Part shown: positions 61,300 through 64,000 of the stretch, in pieces
How the letters are laid out: the number at the start of each line of letters is the position of its first letter
How positions within the stretch are numbered: position 1 is the first letter of the stretch
Origin: Acanthaster planci
Lineage: Eukaryota; Echinodermata; Asteroidea; Valvatida; Acanthasteridae
Assembly: GCF_001949145.1 (NCBI RefSeq)
Contig: NW_019091562.1
Span: forward strand, 47,030-111,029
Length of the DNA: 64,000 nucleotides
Direction of reading: 5' to 3'
Made by a program: the position numbers and the translations under genes
Notes under the pieces: model-generated
The model's input: the letters and a program-made list of their open reading frames with translations, nothing else
Databases searched by the model: none
What the model was told of the DNA's origin: nothing

Positions 61300-63802
61300 T
61301 GATACAAATGCTGATGAAAATGTCTTCTAAAGGCAAGTCCAGGCGGCGACTATAATTGACTAACACCGCCTGAACAATGGATGGTTTGGACTATCTAGTC
61401 AACCATCTGGGACCAGGCCCAGGGGGGTATGGTCGCACCACTGGTTATCAATAGCCAATTTCATTTATCATTATGGAGGGAACCGTTCACATTAAAATAA
61501 TTGTACATTTCAATGACCATATACGCTATGAGAATCGCAGCCAATGATGACTTGTGAGTAACTGTGAGATTTTTTTAAAAATTGAATGACTGGGGTCATT
61601 CGAATGTTACTGAATTGGGCACGCGCGTTGTTACAAAGCAACTGCCCCAAGACTTCAAAAATTCCCTCCTCCTTTTCCCTTTCAATGAAAGCAGGTATTA
61701 AGATCCTCTTTATATTTAAAACACGAAGTAATACGAATGAAAACAAATTGAGCTACATATGGTATCTATTGCATGCTTCCTTTAAGTGTTGGCACATTCG
61801 ATTAAGGTCTGAGGGGGGGGGGACCTGACATCCCCCATACACCATTTGGTTGGAGGTAGTTCATTCAATTTTCCCCAAGATTTTTTAATCTCAATCTTTG
61901 ATGTTTCAAATTCTTCATGCTCCTTCAGATGCAGATTAATATGGCAAAATGTTTACTGTCAGTTATAACTTGTTTTATGAGGCCAGAAGGCTCCACTTTA
62001 TGACTGACTCATTTCATTTGTACATTGTACTTATCATATGCGTAGTTTCATGATATATCTTTGATAGAGACGACAGGCTGAATTTCACTTCCGAACTGTA
62101 AACTTAGCTCAGTTTGATAATGAAAGAAAAATGTAAAAAAAAAAAAAACAAAATCTGGCCTGGTGTCATATATACCCCTTAAAGCTTGGGTCTTTCATTC
62201 CAATTCTGAATACCTGAATTGCGGTCACTCAGTTCTGTAATTTTGATATTTAATTCCCTGACTTTGCAAGTGCATTTTGTAACAGATAACTCCCTGGAAT
62301 TAGAGGCCATTACTATGGTGGGTTTCCCATGCTTACACAAAGCTTGTATGAGTCTGTTAAACCATGCAGCTATAAAACACAACACCTTAAACAAAAGGGT
62401 GTCAGGGCCTGAGACAATGCCCATACACCTTAGGAGAACACCTCACTTTTGGTATCTCCTTTGGGTTAGTGCATGGTGTCCGTGGTGCAACTGGAACATT
62501 GGCATTATTCAGAAGTCGGCCATCTTGAATCAAGAGCAAGGCATTCCTTGTCATAGCTTTCAGAAAACTTTAATACATGCATGAGTGGAAACTGTGATAT
62601 ATGTAACGGGCTCAGTGTGATGCAATATCAACCTTTACTGTCAAAATATAAAAATAGGTTTTCAAAGTGAGGCTAGGTCTGCAAGTGTAATTCTGGCGAA
62701 CAGTCAGGCTCCTTCCGATTTCAGAGTGTTCAACAGGTGAAGTGAATTCGGGGAACATGATTCAAAACGGCCATCTTGTGAATAAAGCCAATACTCTTTA
62801 TTGGACCATCGCTAATCGAACAGCTATGCTAAAAATAACACATTATAATGGGCGGGGACAGCCAAAGCCATCAACCAGAAGGTCTTAGAGGAAAACATCT
62901 CGGTAGTATAGGTGTAATTTTTGCCCATAGCAACAAACCAGAACTTTCAGCCTACAGCATCTGTTTATCTCGAATCCAACACCTTCTAGTCCCACGTAAC
63001 TTCTGAGACACCCAACCACCTTGACATGATACACACTAATGCTATGCTAAGACACTTGTCATTTCATTTGCTACATATGTTACAATTAAAACAAAGAAGA
63101 AAACATAAGGACAAACGAAAAACTTAAACACAGATGATTACCAGTTTAATGATGGACAAAATAAGAAATTTTAAATTGTGTCTAAACTGCTCGGCCACAG
63201 CTAGTAATGCAGCGAATAAAATCCATTCCCCTCAGGCATGTAAGCAACAGTCAGACACAGCCAAGTACCTGTGCATGTAGCTTGGACACAGCCTCATTAG
63301 CTCTGTTGTGGGAGGGTTGAAAACACATTGGCACTTCAAGAGTTGGACGTTCCGTTAAAGAGATGACAAGGGTAAAATGTTTAGCAGTGTTGCAGAAAGT
63401 CAACCTTTACAGTTTGGCGGTTGCACCAGGAAGTGACGTATATGAAAGTTTTGGTGCACTAGGAAGTGACGCACCATCTACAGACTTTGTACACGACGGT
63501 TCGTCGTGCAGCAACTATCCATGCTACGTCAGTTACTGACGCAACCAACAAGTTACAGCTGCACAGAAACAGTATCAACTCTGCGTTCACATACAGATCA
63601 ACTACCTATGGTGAGAAAGACAAAGTTGATTGGATATTGTGAAAAGAAGATATGTGTGCCATGACAATTTTGACAATAGCTTATGTGATATTAAGTTACT
63701 TGGGTCTTGCAGCCAGATAGGATGTACTGTGCATTCCGATTTCTCATACAGTCATGGCACTTGCCACCATATCTACTTGTTTCCTTGATGGCCCAGTGTG
63801 AA
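61300..63802. other. Gene-free stretch and probable 3' UTR of the right-edge gene
   Basis: No gene is supported. A G run of about 11 lies near 61812 and an A run of about 14 near 62133. The part next to 63802 should be the 3' UTR of the gene ending at 63803. Confidence 0.4.
63420..63535. repeat. Dispersed repeat, TTGCACCA.GAAGTGACRTAT family, second copy
   Basis: GTTGCACCAGGAAGTGACGT, then a second inexact copy TGCACTAGGAAGTGACGCAC, then CAGACTTTGTACACGACGG and GCAACTATCCATG. The same words occur at 21431-21545. Boundaries are approximate, and the internal repetition suggests an inverted-repeat element. Confidence 0.5.
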
Positions 63803-63907
63803 TCACATGGACAGTCTCGTTCGGGATTTCTTCTTCTCCGGAGTCCCGGGGTTCTCTTGTGACTCGGGCTTGGCAGGGGTCAGCTCCGGGTCGAGCACGT
63901 TGCCGGC
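63803..63907 (-). CDS. Probable last coding exon of a gene running off the right edge
   Basis: On the minus strand a pyrimidine-containing acceptor (CATTCTCCGATAG) at 63908-63910 precedes an open stretch of 34 codons and a TGA. The product reads AGNVLDPELTPAKPESQENP and then GTPEKKKSRTRLSM. It is rich in Pro, Glu, Lys and Ser and looks like a disordered, basic C-terminal tail. GC content is well above the flanks, as in the coding exons of this window. The reading frame is my choice: another frame stays open further (to 63744), but its product is less protein-like. I do not recognise the gene. The upstream exons lie beyond the window. Confidence 0.4.
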   Translation of the reverse strand, partial: AGNVLDPELTPAKPESQENPGTPEKKKSRTRLSM

Positions 63908-64000
63908 CTATCGGAGAATGGCAAATGAGGAATTGATTACTGTCCCTTTTTAGCCAGAGGGTTAAAATCATTGTATCACTTACTCTGGCAGTTAAAAAGA

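Overview
This window looks like a piece of a marine invertebrate deuterostome genome. An echinoderm is my first guess and a lancelet is not excluded. The basis is AT-rich non-coding DNA full of the palindrome ACATGTACATGT and of TAGGCCTAC-type words, long introns with GT...AG borders, and many small inverted-repeat transposons. It is clearly nuclear and eukaryotic: nearly all genes are split, and their exons join in phase into proteins with vertebrate-like orthologues. There are no operons, CRISPR arrays or phage. The species call is inference.

Layout. From 1 to about 10.3 kb I see no gene, only transposon remnants, including a 1.0 kb TTAA-flanked inverted-repeat element at 8178-9194. From 10372 to 25653 (minus strand) lies a complete 12-exon NFS1, the mitochondrial cysteine desulfurase (451 aa). 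Across a 514 bp gap, head to head, is a single-exon pyruvate dehydrogenase phosphatase (PDP1/2 type, 26168-27733, plus strand, 521 aa). From 32558 to 47175 (minus) is an 8-exon ankyrin plus armadillo-repeat protein, most like ANKAR (891 aa). At 50021-52751 (minus) is a two-exon glutathione peroxidase homologue whose peroxidatic Sec/Cys position is Asp. At 53905-58115 (minus) is a four-exon theta-like glutathione S-transferase. At 63803-63907 (minus) is what looks like the last coding exon of a gene continuing beyond the right edge.

How the genes fit together. NFS1 supplies sulfur for iron-sulfur clusters and for the lipoate-making machinery that pyruvate dehydrogenase needs, and PDP reactivates pyruvate dehydrogenase. 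Both encode mitochondrial matrix proteins and share one intergenic promoter region. The GPx-like and GST genes are adjacent and both belong to glutathione-using families. ANKAR is unrelated in function as far as is known.

Repeats. Introns and intergenic DNA carry at least six kinds of short inverted-repeat (MITE-like) elements, one tRNA-derived SINE with a readable target-site duplication, two LINE remnants (one with a reverse-transcriptase YADD motif), and a 290 bp-arm inverted repeat inside NFS1 intron 1. I found no wholly novel multi-gene system. The most unusual protein-level observation is the Asp-for-Sec/Cys glutathione peroxidase.
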